DNA of 64,000 bases from assembly GCA_009602735.1 (NCBI GenBank), contig WELA01001485.1, forward strand, positions 62,001 to 126,000. Direction: 5' to 3'. Positions 19,110-34,100 of the stretch are shown in pieces (the first letter of the stretch is position 1; each line of letters begins with the position of its first letter). The position numbers and the translations under genes are program-made. The notes beneath the pieces are model-generated. The model was given only the letters and a program-made list of their open reading frames with translations, was not told the origin of the DNA and ran no database searches. The stretch comes from Mesotaenium endlicherianum (taxonomy: Eukaryota; Streptophyta; Zygnematophyceae; Zygnematales; Mesotaeniaceae).

Positions 19110-22100
19110 ATGAGAAACCACAGGCATACATACCTGCTATCCTTGCTCCTGTTGTCATGCCTGTATAGTCAGTTGTCTTTTGCACAAGACGGTACTGGCA
19201 ATTATGTATACGGAATGTGTACCAGCAGTGCACTGGCGCCTGTTTATAAACAGGACTTCGGCACTGCTGCTTCACCTGGCACCAAGGCCAGGGTTCCATC
19301 GGGTTTCATTACAAATTATATTTATGATAATGTTGGAACCGATGGGCATTATATCGTAACTCCATTGGTTCAGAACTCGGGAAAAAACGATTGGGCAGTA
19401 GGAGGAGATCATACCGGCAATCCCAATGGCAATATGTTTCTGGTGAATGCCGGAACCGGAGCCAACTTGTTCTTTTCCCAAAGAGTAGACAACCTATGTC
19501 CCGGTTCAGTATATAGTTTTTCTGCGTGGCTGGCCAATGTGAATACCATATCGAATACACTGCCGATTTGTGGATCCAATTATGTATACCCCAAAGTAAC
19601 CTTTAATATCAAAAGCACTTCGGGCACGCTATTGGGAACTTTCACTACCGACACGCTTCCATTAACAAAAGACAGGAAGAGTGGTACTGGTGTGAACTGG
19701 AAACAATATGGTTTTCAATTTTCGCTTCCTTCCGGAACCACATCACTGATATTGGAAATGAGTGATTATTGGGGAGGATTGCCTCAATGCGGTAATGACC
19801 TTGCACTGGATGACATTCTTTTTTCTGCCTGTACTCCTACCGTTACTGCTACCATCAATTCAGCCAACTCAGCAACCGTCTGTTCCGGCAGCAGTATTAC
19901 TATGAGCAGCTCGATTGCCAACAGCCCTTTCTCCAATCCTGCTTATCAATGGCAAAAAAGTATCGATGGCGGAATGACCTGGACCAATGTAGGTGCTCCC
20001 GGTACCAGTGCATCCGGTTTTACCATTCCAAGTACAGTTGTCAGTGACGGGGGTTTGTATCGTGTGATAGTGGGCCCTGATGTAGCAAGTCTTTCCAGTG
20101 CAACCTGCACTACAGCATCTAACAGTGTTACACTTACCATTAATCCTACTCCTGCTGTAACGGTAACCGGTTCCACTCCTATTTGTTCTGGAAATACTTT
20201 GTTTTTATCCTCCAATGTTACAGGAGGTACTCCGGCATTTACCTATAACTGGAGTGGTCCGAATGGTTTTGTTGCTACGGTCGGCAACCCCTCTATTACA
20301 AACACAACAACAGCGGCCTCCGGCACTTATGCTTTAACAGTTACCGATACCAAGGGTTGCACCGCTAATGCGAGCACTGTCATTACGGTTAATCAAACCC
20401 CGGTTGTAGCAGCCATCACCGGTCCCAATGGCGGATGCGCCGGAAGCACCATCCAGTTAAGCAGTTCCACTGCTGGTGGTACCTGGAGCAGCAGTAATAC
20501 TTCAGTAGCTACTGTTGACAATACAGGACTAGTAACCATTCTTACCGACGGCACCAGCACCATCACTTATACCGTTACCAATAACGGATGCTCCGCTTCG
20601 GTAACCAAAAACATCAGCGCAGCCAGTGTGTTTATGAGTCCAAATGTGTTGGAATGTAACGATGGTGTAAGAACTTATGATAGTACAGCAGCCAATCCAT
20701 ACCGTGTCAAATACGATAATCCGGCAACCGGCAGCTTTTTATGGACGGTAACAGACAGTGCCGGTACGGATGTAACAAGTAGTGTTTTTAAAAGCCCTGC
20801 TACACCAACAAGTCCTTATCCGAGTTTGCAATTGATAAGGGGTAATTGGTATACCGTAAGGGTATCATACACCAATAATGGTGTTACCTGTGCTGCCAGT
20901 CACAAGGTTTACAAGCAGATATATGTAACTGTTGCGATCAATGGGTCCCGCGATACCACTGTCTGTTATAATACCAATCCCGTTCCATTATCAGCGTCTA
21001 CTTCTACTGTGGTTAACAAACTTTCATGGACCACCAGTGGAACGGGAACTTTTTCTAACAATGGTACTTCGGCTACCACTACCACTTATACTCCCAGCGC
21101 AGCAGATAAAGCCAGCGGCATGATAACCATCACAGTAACAGCCAGCACCAGCTTAAATGCAACGGGCATTTGTGGAAATGCGACTGCTACGGACAATATG
21201 ATCCTGCGTATTTATCCCGACAATACCGGGAAAGATTCCGCCAAAACCATTTGCTCCAATACCACTATCAATTATACACCTGTATCTGTTATAGCAGGCA
21301 GCACTTTTTCCTGGACCTCTACCGTTACTTCGGGTAATGTTAGCGGCAACTCTCCGTCAGGTACCGGTAATATCATTGATTCGCTTGTCAACCTGTCGAA
21401 TACCAACAATGGTGTGGTCAATTATACCATTACGCCTTATGCATTTACGCCTTCCAATATAAGTTGTCCGGGTACGCCTTTTAATTTTAAGGTAACGTTG
21501 CAACCTCGCCCTGCCATTACTATCACCAACAATACAGCATCGCTTTGTACCGGTACCGCTACGAACATCCAATTCATCAGTTCTATTGCAGGATCTCAAT
21601 ATACCTGGAGCTCATCTGTGATTTCCGGTACGGCTTCCGGTAACTCATCCAACGTTGTACCATCTGGCACCAACACCATCAACGATGTGTTAACCAACAG
21701 TTCCACTACTGCCAATGCAACGGTACGTTATATCATCACCGCCACTCCTCCCACCGGTTGTACCAGAACAGATTCTTCCACTACTGTATTGGTATATGCA
21801 TTGCCTACCAAAGCTGTTGCCGGCAGCGCACAATCGTTGTGCAATGCTACTTCAGCTATGCTCTCCGGTAATACTCCCATTATTGGCACAGGTACCTGGA
21901 CCCTTGCATCCGGCCCTTCCGGCAGCAGCTTCAGCAATCCCAATTCGCCTTCCACTGCTGTAAACGGACTTACCCCTGGTACTTACAAATTCGTTTGGTC
22001 TATTGTCAACGGCTCTTGCGCTGCTTCTACCGATACTGTTACCGTAACCAATAGCGCGCAAACAGTAGCTGGCACACTGGCATCACCTGCCACTGTTTGC

Positions 22101-25100
22101 GCTGGTTCTAATACCGGCACGCTTACACTCTCCGGTTATACAGGAAGCATCCTCAGCTGGCAGTCTTCTACTGATGGTGGTACCACTTGGGCCAATATTG
22201 TGAATACCACCAACACTTATACTTATAACAACCTTACCACCAGCACTTTATTCAGGGCTGTTGTACAAAACGGCGCTTGCAACACAGTGAACACACCATC
22301 TGTTGCTATTACCGTTACTCCTACTCCCGGCAGCGGCACACTCGCTGCCAATGCCGCTGTTTGTGCTGCCAGCAATAGCGGCACTCTCAACTTGACAGGC
22401 TATACCGGTACAGTAATTCGTTGGGAATCTTCTACCGACAATGGTACTACCTGGGCCAGTATCGCCAATACTACCAGCAGTTACAGCTATGCCAATATAA
22501 CTGCCACAACACTTTACAGGGCTGTTGTACAAAGTGGTAATTGCGGGATCGTTAATTCCAATAATGTTACCATTACCGTAAACCCGCAAACAGTTGCCGG
22601 CACACTCGCTGCCGGTAACACTGTTTGTGCTACAGCAAACACCGGCACCCTTACACTCTCCGGCTATACAGGAAGCATCCTCAACTGGCAGTCTTCTACC
22701 GATAATGGAGCTACCTGGACTAATATTGCCAACACTACTGCGAACTATACTTACAACAACCTCGCTGCTACCACCCTGTTCAGAGCGCAGGTACAAAGCG
22801 GTGTTTGTAATAACATCAGCTCCAACACCGTTACTATTACTGTGATGCAACCTGTAACAGTTGCCAATGCCGGCTCCAACCAAACATTGTGCAATGTTAC
22901 TTCTACTACCATGGCTGCCAATGCGCCCTTATCCGGCACTGGCACCTGGACACAAGTATCCGGTCCTACTACGGCCAGTTTTACCAATGCGAATAATCCT
23001 TTCACCACTGTCAATAATTTAATACCCGGTACTTATCAATTCCAGTGGACCATTACCAACAACCCTTGCACTGCTTCACAAAGCACCGTACAGGTTCATA
23101 TCGATCCGGCAACAGTTCCCGGTACATTGGCATCGCCTGCCACTGTTTGTGCCGTTTCCAACACTGGCACCCTTACACTTTCAGGCTATACCTCAACCAT
23201 TCTGAACTGGCAATCTTCTGTCGACAACGGAACTACCTGGACAAACATTACCAATACTACTGCGAACTATACCTACAATAACCTGACGGCTACTACACTC
23301 TTCAGAGCGCAGGTACAGAGCGGCAGTTGTGCAGCCCAGTATTCCAATAATGTAGCCATCACAGTTGCACAGGCAGTAACACCTTCCAATGCCGGTCCTA
23401 ACCAGGCACTTTGCAATGTTACTTCTACCACCATGGCTGCTACAGCCGCGACTTCAGGTACCGGTACCTGGACGATGGTATCCGGGCCTTCTGCGGCCAG
23501 CTTCACCGACAGCCATAATCCTTTTACTACTGTAAACAATTTAACCAGCGGTGTCTACCAATTCCAATGGGCTGTTTCCAACGGTGTTTGCGCTTCTTCA
23601 CAAAGCACTGTGCAGGTAAGCATCGATCCGCAAACCGTTCCCGGATCACTGGCATCACCTGCCACTGTTTGTGCCACTTCCAATACCGGTATATTGACGC
23701 TCTCCGGTTATACGACTACTATATTGAAATGGCAGTCTTCTGTTGACAATGGCACTACCTGGACCGACATTGCCAATACCGCCAATACCTATACTTATAA
23801 TAACCTTACTGCTACCACTCTCTTCAGGGCTTCGGTAAAAAGTGGTGCCTGCGCAGCGCAAAACTCAAACAATGTTGCCATCACAGTGTTGCAAACGGTA
23901 ACGCCTTCTGCTGCTGGAAGTGATCAGCAACTCTGTAATGTCACCTCCGCTACGATGGCCGCTAATGCACCTACATCAGGTACCGGAACCTGGAGTATGG
24001 TAACCGGACCCACTATCGCCAGCTTCACCGATAGCCACAATCCCAATACTACGGTGAACAACCTTGGCTTCGGAACCTATCAGTTCAAATGGACTATTTC
24101 AAATGGATACTGCGCCAGCTCTCAATCTACCGTTAATGTTACCATCAATACACCCAGTGTTCCCGGTACATTAGCCGCCAATGCCACTGTGTGTGCCACC
24201 GCCAATAACGGCACATTAACACTCAGCGGTTACAGTACCAATATACTTCGTTGGGAATCTTCTACCGACAACGGCACTACCTGGATCAACATCGCCAATG
24301 CCGGCAACAATACTTATACTTATAATAACCTTACTACCACTACACAATACAGGGCATTTGTACAAAATACAGTTTGTCCTGCGGCCTATTCAAATGCAGC
24401 CATCATTACCGTGTTCCAGCCGGTTACAGCATCCAATGCAGGACCTGCCCAAACATTGTGTAACGTTAGTTCTGCAACACTCGCAGCCAATGCGCCCACA
24501 TCGGGTACAGGTACCTGGACAAAGGCTTCCGGTCCTACTGCTGTTAGCTTTACCAACCCCAATGATCCGAATACTACTGTAAGCGGGCTTTCTACGGGTA
24601 CTTATCAGTTTGTATGGACCATCTCCAATGGTGTTTGCGCTTCTTCTCAAAGTACTGTACAAGTGAAGGTAGATGCGCTCACAGCCCCGGGCACACTCGC
24701 TTCACCTGCTACGGTTTGCGCTACTGCCAATGCAGGTACGCTTACGCTTAGCAGTTACAGTACCAATATACTTCATTGGGAATCTTCTACCGACAACGGC
24801 AATACATGGACTAACATTGCCAACACAGCCAATACTTATACCTATAACAATATTCCGGTAACAACTCTCTACAGGGTGTTGGTGAAGAATGGTGTATGCG
24901 CTTCACAGTATTCCAACAATGTAGCCATTACTGCTTTAGCGGCCGTATCAACTGCCAATGCAGGACCTGATCAGCAACTCTGTAATGTTACTGCTACTAC
25001 CATGGCTGCTACCCTGCCTACATCGGGCACCGGTACCTGGACACAGGTAAGCGGTCCTTCTACTGCAACTTATACCAACCTGCACGATCCCAATACAACT

Positions 25101-28100
25101 ATCAGCGGACTCAGTTTCGGCGCTTATCAATTCAAATGGACTGTTTCCAACGGATATTGCGCCAATTCAGAAGCTACCGTTAACATTACGGTGAACACGC
25201 CCAGCGTCCCTGGAACATTGGCTGCCAATGCTACTGTTTGTGCTACCGCCAATAACGGCACACTGACGCTCACCGGTTACAGCACCAATATCGTTCGTTG
25301 GGAATCTTCTGCCGATAATGGCAGCACATGGAGCAATATTGCCAATACTGCCGCTACCTATGCATATACCAACCTGACTGCTACTACCCTGTTCAGGGCC
25401 CTGGTACAAAACACTGTTTGTCCTGCACTCTATTCTAACCCGGTAACCGTTACCGTATTCCAACCGGTTACTGTTTCCAATGCAGGGCCTAATCAAATAC
25501 TTTGTAATGTAACCTCCGCTACACTGGCAGGTAACACGCCCACATCGGGCAGCGGAACCTGGACAAAGGTTTCCGGCCCCACTGCAGTTAGCTTCACAAA
25601 CCCCAATAGTGCAACCACTACTGTAAGCGGACTTGCAGCCGGTACCTATATACTTCAGTGGACCATTTCCAACGGCGTGTGCGCTTCCAGTCAAAGTACT
25701 GTACAGATAGAAGTTGATCCACCCACCATACCTGGTACGCTGGCATCGCCCGCTACTGTTTGCGCTACTGCTAATGCAGGAACACTTACACTATCAGGTT
25801 ACAGTTCCAGCATACTGCATTGGGAGTCTTCCATAGATAATGGGAATACATGGGGAGCTATTGTTAACACCAGCAATACCTATACATACAACAACTTAAC
25901 AACTACTACTTTGTTCAGGGCCTCTGTTAAAAGCGGTTCTTGTGCAGCACAATATTCAAATAATGTAGCCGTTACGGTTGCACCTGCGGTTACTACCGCC
26001 AATGCCGGCGCCAATCAAACACTCTGTAATGTAACGGCCATCACACTGGCAGGAAACATTCCCACATCCGGCACCGGCACCTGGAGCAAAATTTCCGGTC
26101 CTACTGCGGTTACCTTCACCAATGCCAATGATCCCAATACTACTGTCAACGGATTAACAACCGGCACCTATCAGTTCCAGTGGACCATTTCAAATGGCGT
26201 CTGCGCTTCCAGCCAAAGTACCGTACAGGTTCAGATCGATCCGGCAACTGTTACAGGCACACTGGCAACGCCTGCTTCTGTATGTGCTACCAGCAATGCA
26301 GGAACGCTTACCTTATCTGGTTATACCTCGTCCATTCTGAAATGGCAGTCTTCTGTGGATAATGGCAACACCTGGTTGGATATAGCCAACACCAATAATA
26401 CTTATACTTACAATAACCTCACCCAAAGTACATTGTACAGGGCTTCTGTGAAGAGTGGTGTTTGTGCCGCGCAGTATTCCAACAATGTAGCCATTACGGT
26501 GTTGCAAGCTGTGACTGCCGCCAATGCCGGTCCCGACCAACAACTCTGTAATGTTACCTCTGCAACACTGGCGGGTAATACACCCAGTTCCGGTACAGGT
26601 ACATGGTCTTTCGTGAGCGGGCCTTCTGCCGTTACATTCACCAATCCGAATAATCCAACTACTACGGTATATGGCTTAACAACAGGAAGCTATCAGTTGC
26701 GCTGGACTATTTCCAATGGACCTTGTGCAGTTTCACAAAGTGTGATGAACATCACTGTATTTGCACCAAGCGCTCCTGGCACACTGGCTTCCGATGCCAC
26801 CGTATGTGCTACAGCCAATGGCGGCACGGTTTCTCTCAGTGGTTACAGCACCAATATACTGCGTTGGGAATCTTCTATTGATAATGGCAATACCTGGAGC
26901 AATATTGCCAATACAGCCAATACTTATAACTACAGCAATCTTACTACCACTACCAAATACAGGGCATTGGTACAAAATGGCATCTGCCCGGCGTTGTATT
27001 CCAATCTGGTTACGGTAAATGTGATTCAGCCGGTATCAGCCGCCAATGCAGGGCCCAATCAAAACATCACTTTTATTTTTGCCAGTGCACAACTGAATGC
27101 GGTTCCTCCAACGTCAGGCACCGGTCAATGGTCTCAATTATCTGGTCCAACTAATGTCGGCTTCGTGAATACTGCCGATCCTAAGACTACTATTACAGGA
27201 CTCACTTATATTGCCGGTCCGCCCGCTTCAAATGGCGTGTATACATTCCGCTGGACTGTATCTAACGGTGTATGTGCTAATTCTTATGCCGATATGACCA
27301 TTACTGTTGCACCGCCCACCAATCCTGGTGTGATTGGTCCCGACCAGGTGGTTTGCAGAGGTGTAAATCACGGCACACTTACTTTAACCGGATACGATGG
27401 AACCATCCTGCAGTGGGAAGATTCAACAAGCACCACAACCTGGCAGCCAATCGCTAGTACGGTTGGCGCTAATACACCTACCTATACATTCAATAACCTG
27501 CTTGTAACCACATACTACAGGGCATTGGTACAAAAATCAGGCGGACAGGCATTGTATTCAGGTGTTTCGGCTACCATTACAGTAGTGCAACCGGTAACCC
27601 CTTCCAATGCAGGACCCGATCAGAGCCTTTGCAGTACCAGCACCACAACATTGGCAGGCAACACGCCAACGCAAGGCACCGGTAAATGGACACAGACAGG
27701 CGGATCGCCCGCTACTATTGTAAACCTGCTCGACCCGAATACTGTTGTAAACGGATTGGCCGTAGGTACTTACCAGTTTGCATGGACCATCTCCAATGGC
27801 ATTTGTGCTGATTCAAAAACCTTTGTGAATGTTACGGTGCATCCGCTCACTGTTCCCGGAAACCTGGTAACGCCTTCTACCGTTTGTGCCAATGTAAACA
27901 ACGGTAACCTCAGCCTGAGCGGTTATACCGGCAGCATTCTCAAATGGCAGTCTTCTACCGATAATGGTACTACCTGGGCCGATATCGCTAACATCACTGC
28001 CGGTTATACTTATAACAATATATCTGCTACTACGGAGTACAGGGTGCTGGTACAGAATAGCCCCTGCCCATCGCTTTATTCTAATATCGTTACCATTCTT

Positions 28101-31100
28101 GCATTACCTGCTGTTACCACTGCTCATGCAGGACCTGCGCAGGATCTCTGTAATGTAAGCTCTGCTACACTAGCGGGTAACACACCTACATCAGGCACAG
28201 GTACCTGGTCATTCGTAAGCGGACCTTCTACGGTTACTTTCAACGATATACATAATCCTACAACCGATGTATACGGATTAGTACAGGGTACTTATAAATT
28301 GATGTTTACCATCTCTAATGCGCTGTGTACACCTTCAACAGATGTTGTAACGATCAATGTTCATCCGCCTACTGTGGCAGGTTCACTGGCTGCACCGGCT
28401 ACCGTGTGTGCCACTTCCAATACCGGCACACTCAATCTCACCGGTTATACAGGTATCATCAACAAATGGCAATCTTCTACCAATAATGGCGCTACCTGGA
28501 CTGATATCTCCAACACCACTGCCAACTATACTTACAGCAACCTTACTACTAATACACAATTCAGAGCCGAGGTGCAAAACTCGGCTTGTCCTTCACTTGT
28601 TTCCAATGTGGTAGCGATTACCGTGATACAACCGGTGACCACTGCTAATGCAGGACCTGATCAACAACTCTGTAATGTAGCTTCCACAACACTCGCTGGT
28701 AACAACCCAACTTCCGGTACTGGTATCTGGACACAGGTAAGTGGACCTTCTACCGCCAGCTTCACCAATCCTAATGCTTACAACACCACCGTGAATAGTC
28801 TTGTTGTGGGCACTTATGTATTCCAGTGGACCATCTCCAATAATACCTGCGCCAGCTCACAGTCAACTATGAAAGTGACTGTAAATGCCGCTACAGTTGC
28901 CGGCACACTGGCTGCACCCGCTACGGCGTGTGCTACCTCCAACACCGGTACACTCAACCTTACCGGTTATGCAGGCACTATCAACAAATGGCAATCTTCT
29001 ATTGACAATGGTACTACCTGGATAGATATCACTAATACTACCGCTTCTTATAATTATACAAACCTCACTGCCACTACCTTGTTCAGGGCTCAGGTACAGA
29101 ATACGGTTTGTCCCGCATTGCCTTCCAACAATGTAACCATTACCATACTCCAACCGGTAACTACTGCCAACGCAGGACCTGATCAACAACTCTGTAATAC
29201 TACTTCTACCAGTTTGGCTGGTAATGTACCCAGTTCCGGTACTGGTACCTGGTCACAGGTAAGCGGACCTTCTACTGGTTCTTTTGTCAATAATACCGAT
29301 CCGCATACGGTTGTTAATGGTCTTACTGTGGGCACTTATACATTCCAATGGACCATCTCCAACAGTACTTGTGCCAACTCGCAATCAACTGTAAAAATAA
29401 CCGTATATCCTGCTACTGTTGCAGGCTCATTGGTTGCACCGGCTACCGTATGTGCTACTTCCAATACCGGTACACTCAATCTCACAGGCAATACTGGCAA
29501 CATTAACAAATGGCAATCTTCTATCGATAACGGTACTACCTGGACCAATATCACTAATACTACTGCCAACTATACTTACAACAATCTTACTACTAGTACC
29601 CAGTTCAGAGCTGAGGTGCAAAACGCTGTATGTCCCGCACTGGTTTCCAATGTAGTGACCATTACGGTGATACAGCCGGTAACCACTGCTAATGCGGGAC
29701 CTGATCAGCAACTTTGTAATGTAGCTTCCGCTACACTCGCCGGTAACAATCCGGCTTCCGGTACTGGTACCTGGACACAGATAAGCGGACCTTCTACCGC
29801 AAGCTTTACCAATCCGAATGCTTACAATACTACTGTTAGCGGTCTTGCTACCGGTACTTACCAGTTCCAGTGGACCATCTCCAATAATACCTGTGCCAGC
29901 TCGCAATCAACCATGAAAGTAACTGTGTATGCTGCTACGGTTGCCGGCACACTCGCTGCACCTGCGACTGTGTGTGCTACTTCCAACAACGGCACGCTCA
30001 ACCTCACAGGTTATACGGGCACCATCAACAAATGGGAATACTCTATTAATAATGGTTCTACCTGGACAGCTATTGCGAACACCACTGCCAGTTACACTTA
30101 CAATAACCTTACTGCCAATACGCAGTTCAGGGCAGAAGTACAGAATGCGGTTTGTCCTGCGCTGATTTCTACTGCAGTAACTATTACCGTGCTTCAGCCG
30201 GTAACCACTGCCAATGCAGGAAGCGATCAGCAACTCTGTAATGTAAGTTCTGCTAAGCTCAGCGCTAATACACCTACTTCCGGTACAGGTACCTGGAGCA
30301 TGGTAAGTGGTCCCGCTGCTGTTACCTTTACCAACCCGAACGACCCGGCTACCACCGTGAATGGATTGCAGGCAGGCACTTACCAACTGGCATGGACCAT
30401 TTCCAACGCAGCCTGTGCGCAGTCAACCGCTACCATGAAGATCACCGTGTATGCTGCTACGGTTGCCGGCTCACTCGCTGCACCTGCAACTGTGTGTGCT
30501 ACCGCCAATACCGGCACACTCAACCTCACAGGTTATACAGGCAACATCAACAAATGGCAATCTTCCGTCGATAATGGCACTACCTGGGCAGATATCGCCA
30601 ATACCACCGCCAACCTCACTTACAACAACCTGAATACTACCACCCAATTCAGGGCACAGGTGCAAAACGGCGCTTGCCTGGTATTGGCTTCAGGTCCGGT
30701 TACTATTACCGTACTGCAACCGGTTACCACTGCCAATGCAGGACCCGATCAGCAACTCTGTAATGTAGCTTCCGTCACACTTGCAGGTAACAATCCGGCT
30801 TCCGGTACTGGTACCTGGACACAGATAAGCGGACCTTCTACCGCAAGCTTTACCAATCCGAATGCTTACAATACTACTGTTAGCGGTCTTGCTACCGGTA
30901 CTTACCAGTTCCAGTGGACCATCTCCAATAATACCTGTGCCAGTTCACAGTCAACCATGAAAGTAACCGTGTATGCTGCTACGGTTGCCGGCACACTTGC
31001 TGCACCCGCTACCGTGTGCGCTACTGCCAACACCGGTACACTTAACCTCACCGGCAATAAAGGCGCTGTTAATAAATGGCAATCTTCTATTGACAACGGC

Positions 31101-34100
31101 AATACCTGGTCAGATATCGCCAATACCGCTGCCAACTTCACGTACAACAACCTGAACACTACCACTCAATTCAGGGTGCAAGTGCAGAATGTTGTTTGCC
31201 CAGCATTGGTTTCCACTGCAGTAACTATTACCGTGCTTCAGCCGGTAACCACTGCTAATGCAGGAAGCGATCAACAACTCTGTAATGTAACTTCGGCTAA
31301 GCTCAATGCTAATACACCTGCTTCCGGTACAGGTACCTGGAGCATGGTGAGTGGTCCGGCTGTTATCAGCTTTACCAATCCCAACGACCCGGCTACCACC
31401 GTGAATGGATTGCAGGCAGGCACTTACCAATTGGCATGGACCATTTCCAACGCAGCCTGTGCGCAGTCATCTGCTACCATGAAGATCACCGTATATGCTG
31501 CTACGGTTGCTGGCTCACTTGCTGCACCCGCAACTGTGTGTGCTACAGCTAATACCGGTAACCTCAACCTCTCAGGTTATACAGGTTCCATCAACAAATG
31601 GCAGTCTTCTACTGATAATGGTACTACATGGACAGATATCGCCTTTACCGGCGCCGGTTATACTTACAACAATCTTACAGCTACCACCCAATTCAGGGCA
31701 CAGGTGCAAAATGGTGTTTGTTTAACACAAACTTCCGGTCTGGTTACCATTACTGTACTGCAACCTGTTACTACTGCGCATGCGGGTCCTGCGCAGAACC
31801 TCTGTAATGTATCTGTTACCCGGTTGGCAGCCAATACGCCTTCTTCCGGAACAGGTACCTGGTCGTTGATCAGCGGTCCGTCTGTTGTGGTATTCTCCAA
31901 TGTAAATGACGCTACTGCTACAGTAAGCGGTCTCCAGCCCGGCACATACAAATTCGCCTGGAATATTTCCAACGGATCCTGTGCCGATTCTAAAGATTCA
32001 GTAGCCGTTACCGTATTTGCATTGTCTAATGGCGGCAAGCTGGCGCCGGATGCTTTCGCTTGTGTAACAGGAAATGCAGGCAAGCTGCAAGTGGCAGGTT
32101 ACACCGGCAATATTGTTCGTTGGGAAATTTCAACCGACAGCGGTACCACCTGGAACAGCACCAGCAACGTGGCTGCTACTTACAACTACAACAATCTGTT
32201 GACCACCACCCAGTTCAGGGTACTGGTGCAGAATGGTCCTTGCAGCATAGCATACAGCAATATTGCCACCATCAATGTGAGACCGGCTTCTGTGGGCGGT
32301 AAACTAAATTCAGCCAGCAGTGCGGTTTGCGCCACAGCCAATATCGACAGCCTCCGCCTAACCGGTTACACAGGCGTGGTACAACATTGGGAATATTCTA
32401 CTGATAAAGGCGTCAGCTGGACCAGCTTCATCAACAGCGAGGATAAATACACTTATACCAACCTTACTACTACCACCTGGTTCAGGGTGCTGGTACAGAG
32501 CAGTGTATGCTCCAGTGCCTATTCAGACACCTTCGTTATACGGGTTGATTCTGCTACAGTAGCGGGTCAACTGGCCAGCGATGCAGTGGTTTGTTATAAT
32601 GCCAATAATGGTTCCATCAAATTGTCGGGCAGAACCGGATCTGTGCTTCGCTGGGAATTTTCTACCGACAGTACCCATAGCTGGAATGCGCTCAACAACA
32701 ATACAAGCGATGTTCAGCAGTATAATAATCTCCTCACCACTACCTGGTACAGAACATGGGTTCAGAACGGCGCTTGCGCCTCCATGCCTACCAATGTGGT
32801 TACCATTACCACCATGCAGCCGGTAACCATTGCACATGCAGGTCCCAATCAATTGCTTTGCGATGGCAGCAGCCGTGTAACACTGGCTGCCAACCTTCCC
32901 ACATCGGGTGTTGGAAAATGGAGCATGGCTTCTGGTCCTTCTACGCCTTCATTCCTGAATGTACTGTCTCCCGCCACAGATGTATCGGGTCTGCAAAAAG
33001 GTGTTTATAAATTTGTATGGACCATCGCCAATGATGTATGTAACAGTTCATCCGATACCGTTACCATTACCATCGACAAACTGCAAACCGGATTCAGGTT
33101 GAGCGCCATCAATGATTGCGGTAAAACAACTTTCTTCTTTACCGATACTACCAGCACAAGCTTTGGTATCCTGAGCTGGAAATGGTACACACCGGGTGTA
33201 GGAGGAGATACCGTTCGAACCAGGAACAACAGCATCGTATACACTGCCGACGGTATGCAGAGCATCGCTCTTACCGTTCAAAGCAATAGTGGATGCGTTA
33301 ATACCCGTCAGGCAAATTATAAAGTAACCGTGTTCGATTTCCCGCAGGCCAATATCAATGCCGTAACGGAAATATGTAAAACACAGTTCATGAGGGTATC
33401 GCCCGATGTGCACTCGAAAGATTCCATTGCTTATTTCTTGTGGAACCTGGGCAACGGTAAAAAATCCCTCGACAGTGTTGTGACTGTGCAATATGTAGAA
33501 GATGGCTATTACACTGTTAAGCTCACAGTGGCTACCATCAACCGTTGCTTCGATTCTGCTTTCAAAGCCATCACCGTTCACCCCATCCCTGCTGTTACGA
33601 TCACCAGCAGCACCAATGTGTGCAAGGGTGATACGGCTACCCTCAAAGCAGATGGTGCTGCCAGCTATATCTGGAGCGATCAGAACAATAATATCCTTTG
33701 CAGCAACTGCCAGGTATTGAAGGTACAGCCCGGCTCCAGCTCACAATACAAAGTGGTTGGTGTAAGCCAGTATGGATGTAGTGAGATCCAGACAACTAAC
33801 CTGCACCTCGTGCAGCCGTTGAAGATGCTGGCGGCTAAAGGAGACACCATCTGTTTCGGCCAGTCGAAACAATTATTCGCTGCCGGTGCCAACTCCTATA
33901 CCTGGTACCCTGAAACAGCATTGAGTAATAAGAATGCTGCAACACCAGTTGCAAGTCCTGATCAAACCACTACTTATCATGTGATCGGTAAAGACCAGTA
34001 CGGATGTTTCGCCGATACTGCCGAAGTGAAAATGGTAGTAGGTCGCCCCACAGCCATTCACATTGGAAAAGACACGGTAATGTCGGCAGGTGATGTACTG

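Larger units (their letters stand above)
21800..33085 (+). repeat. Coding tandem array of about 23 A and 20 B Ig-like modules
   Basis: Module A (about 90 residues) follows the pattern GTLA-PATVCA, GTL-LSGYTG, W-SS-DNG-TW, TYNNL, FRA-VQNG-C. Module B (about 84 residues) follows NAGPDQ-LCNV, SGTGTW, SGP, GTYQFQWTISNGVC. Each has two conserved cysteines that could form one disulfide. Counting by eye, the order is B, then A-A-A, then alternating B-A, then A-A-A, then B. An A-B pair is about 174 residues or 522 bp. Most copies differ by point changes; those in the 3' half (28.3-31.7 kb) are the most alike. Confidence 0.85.

Noticed and set aside
21800-33085. Regular DNA repeats that could be taken for a CRISPR array or satellite
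   Set aside because: The repeat unit is about 522 bp, in frame, and codes for Ig-like modules; there are no short identical repeats with unique spacers.
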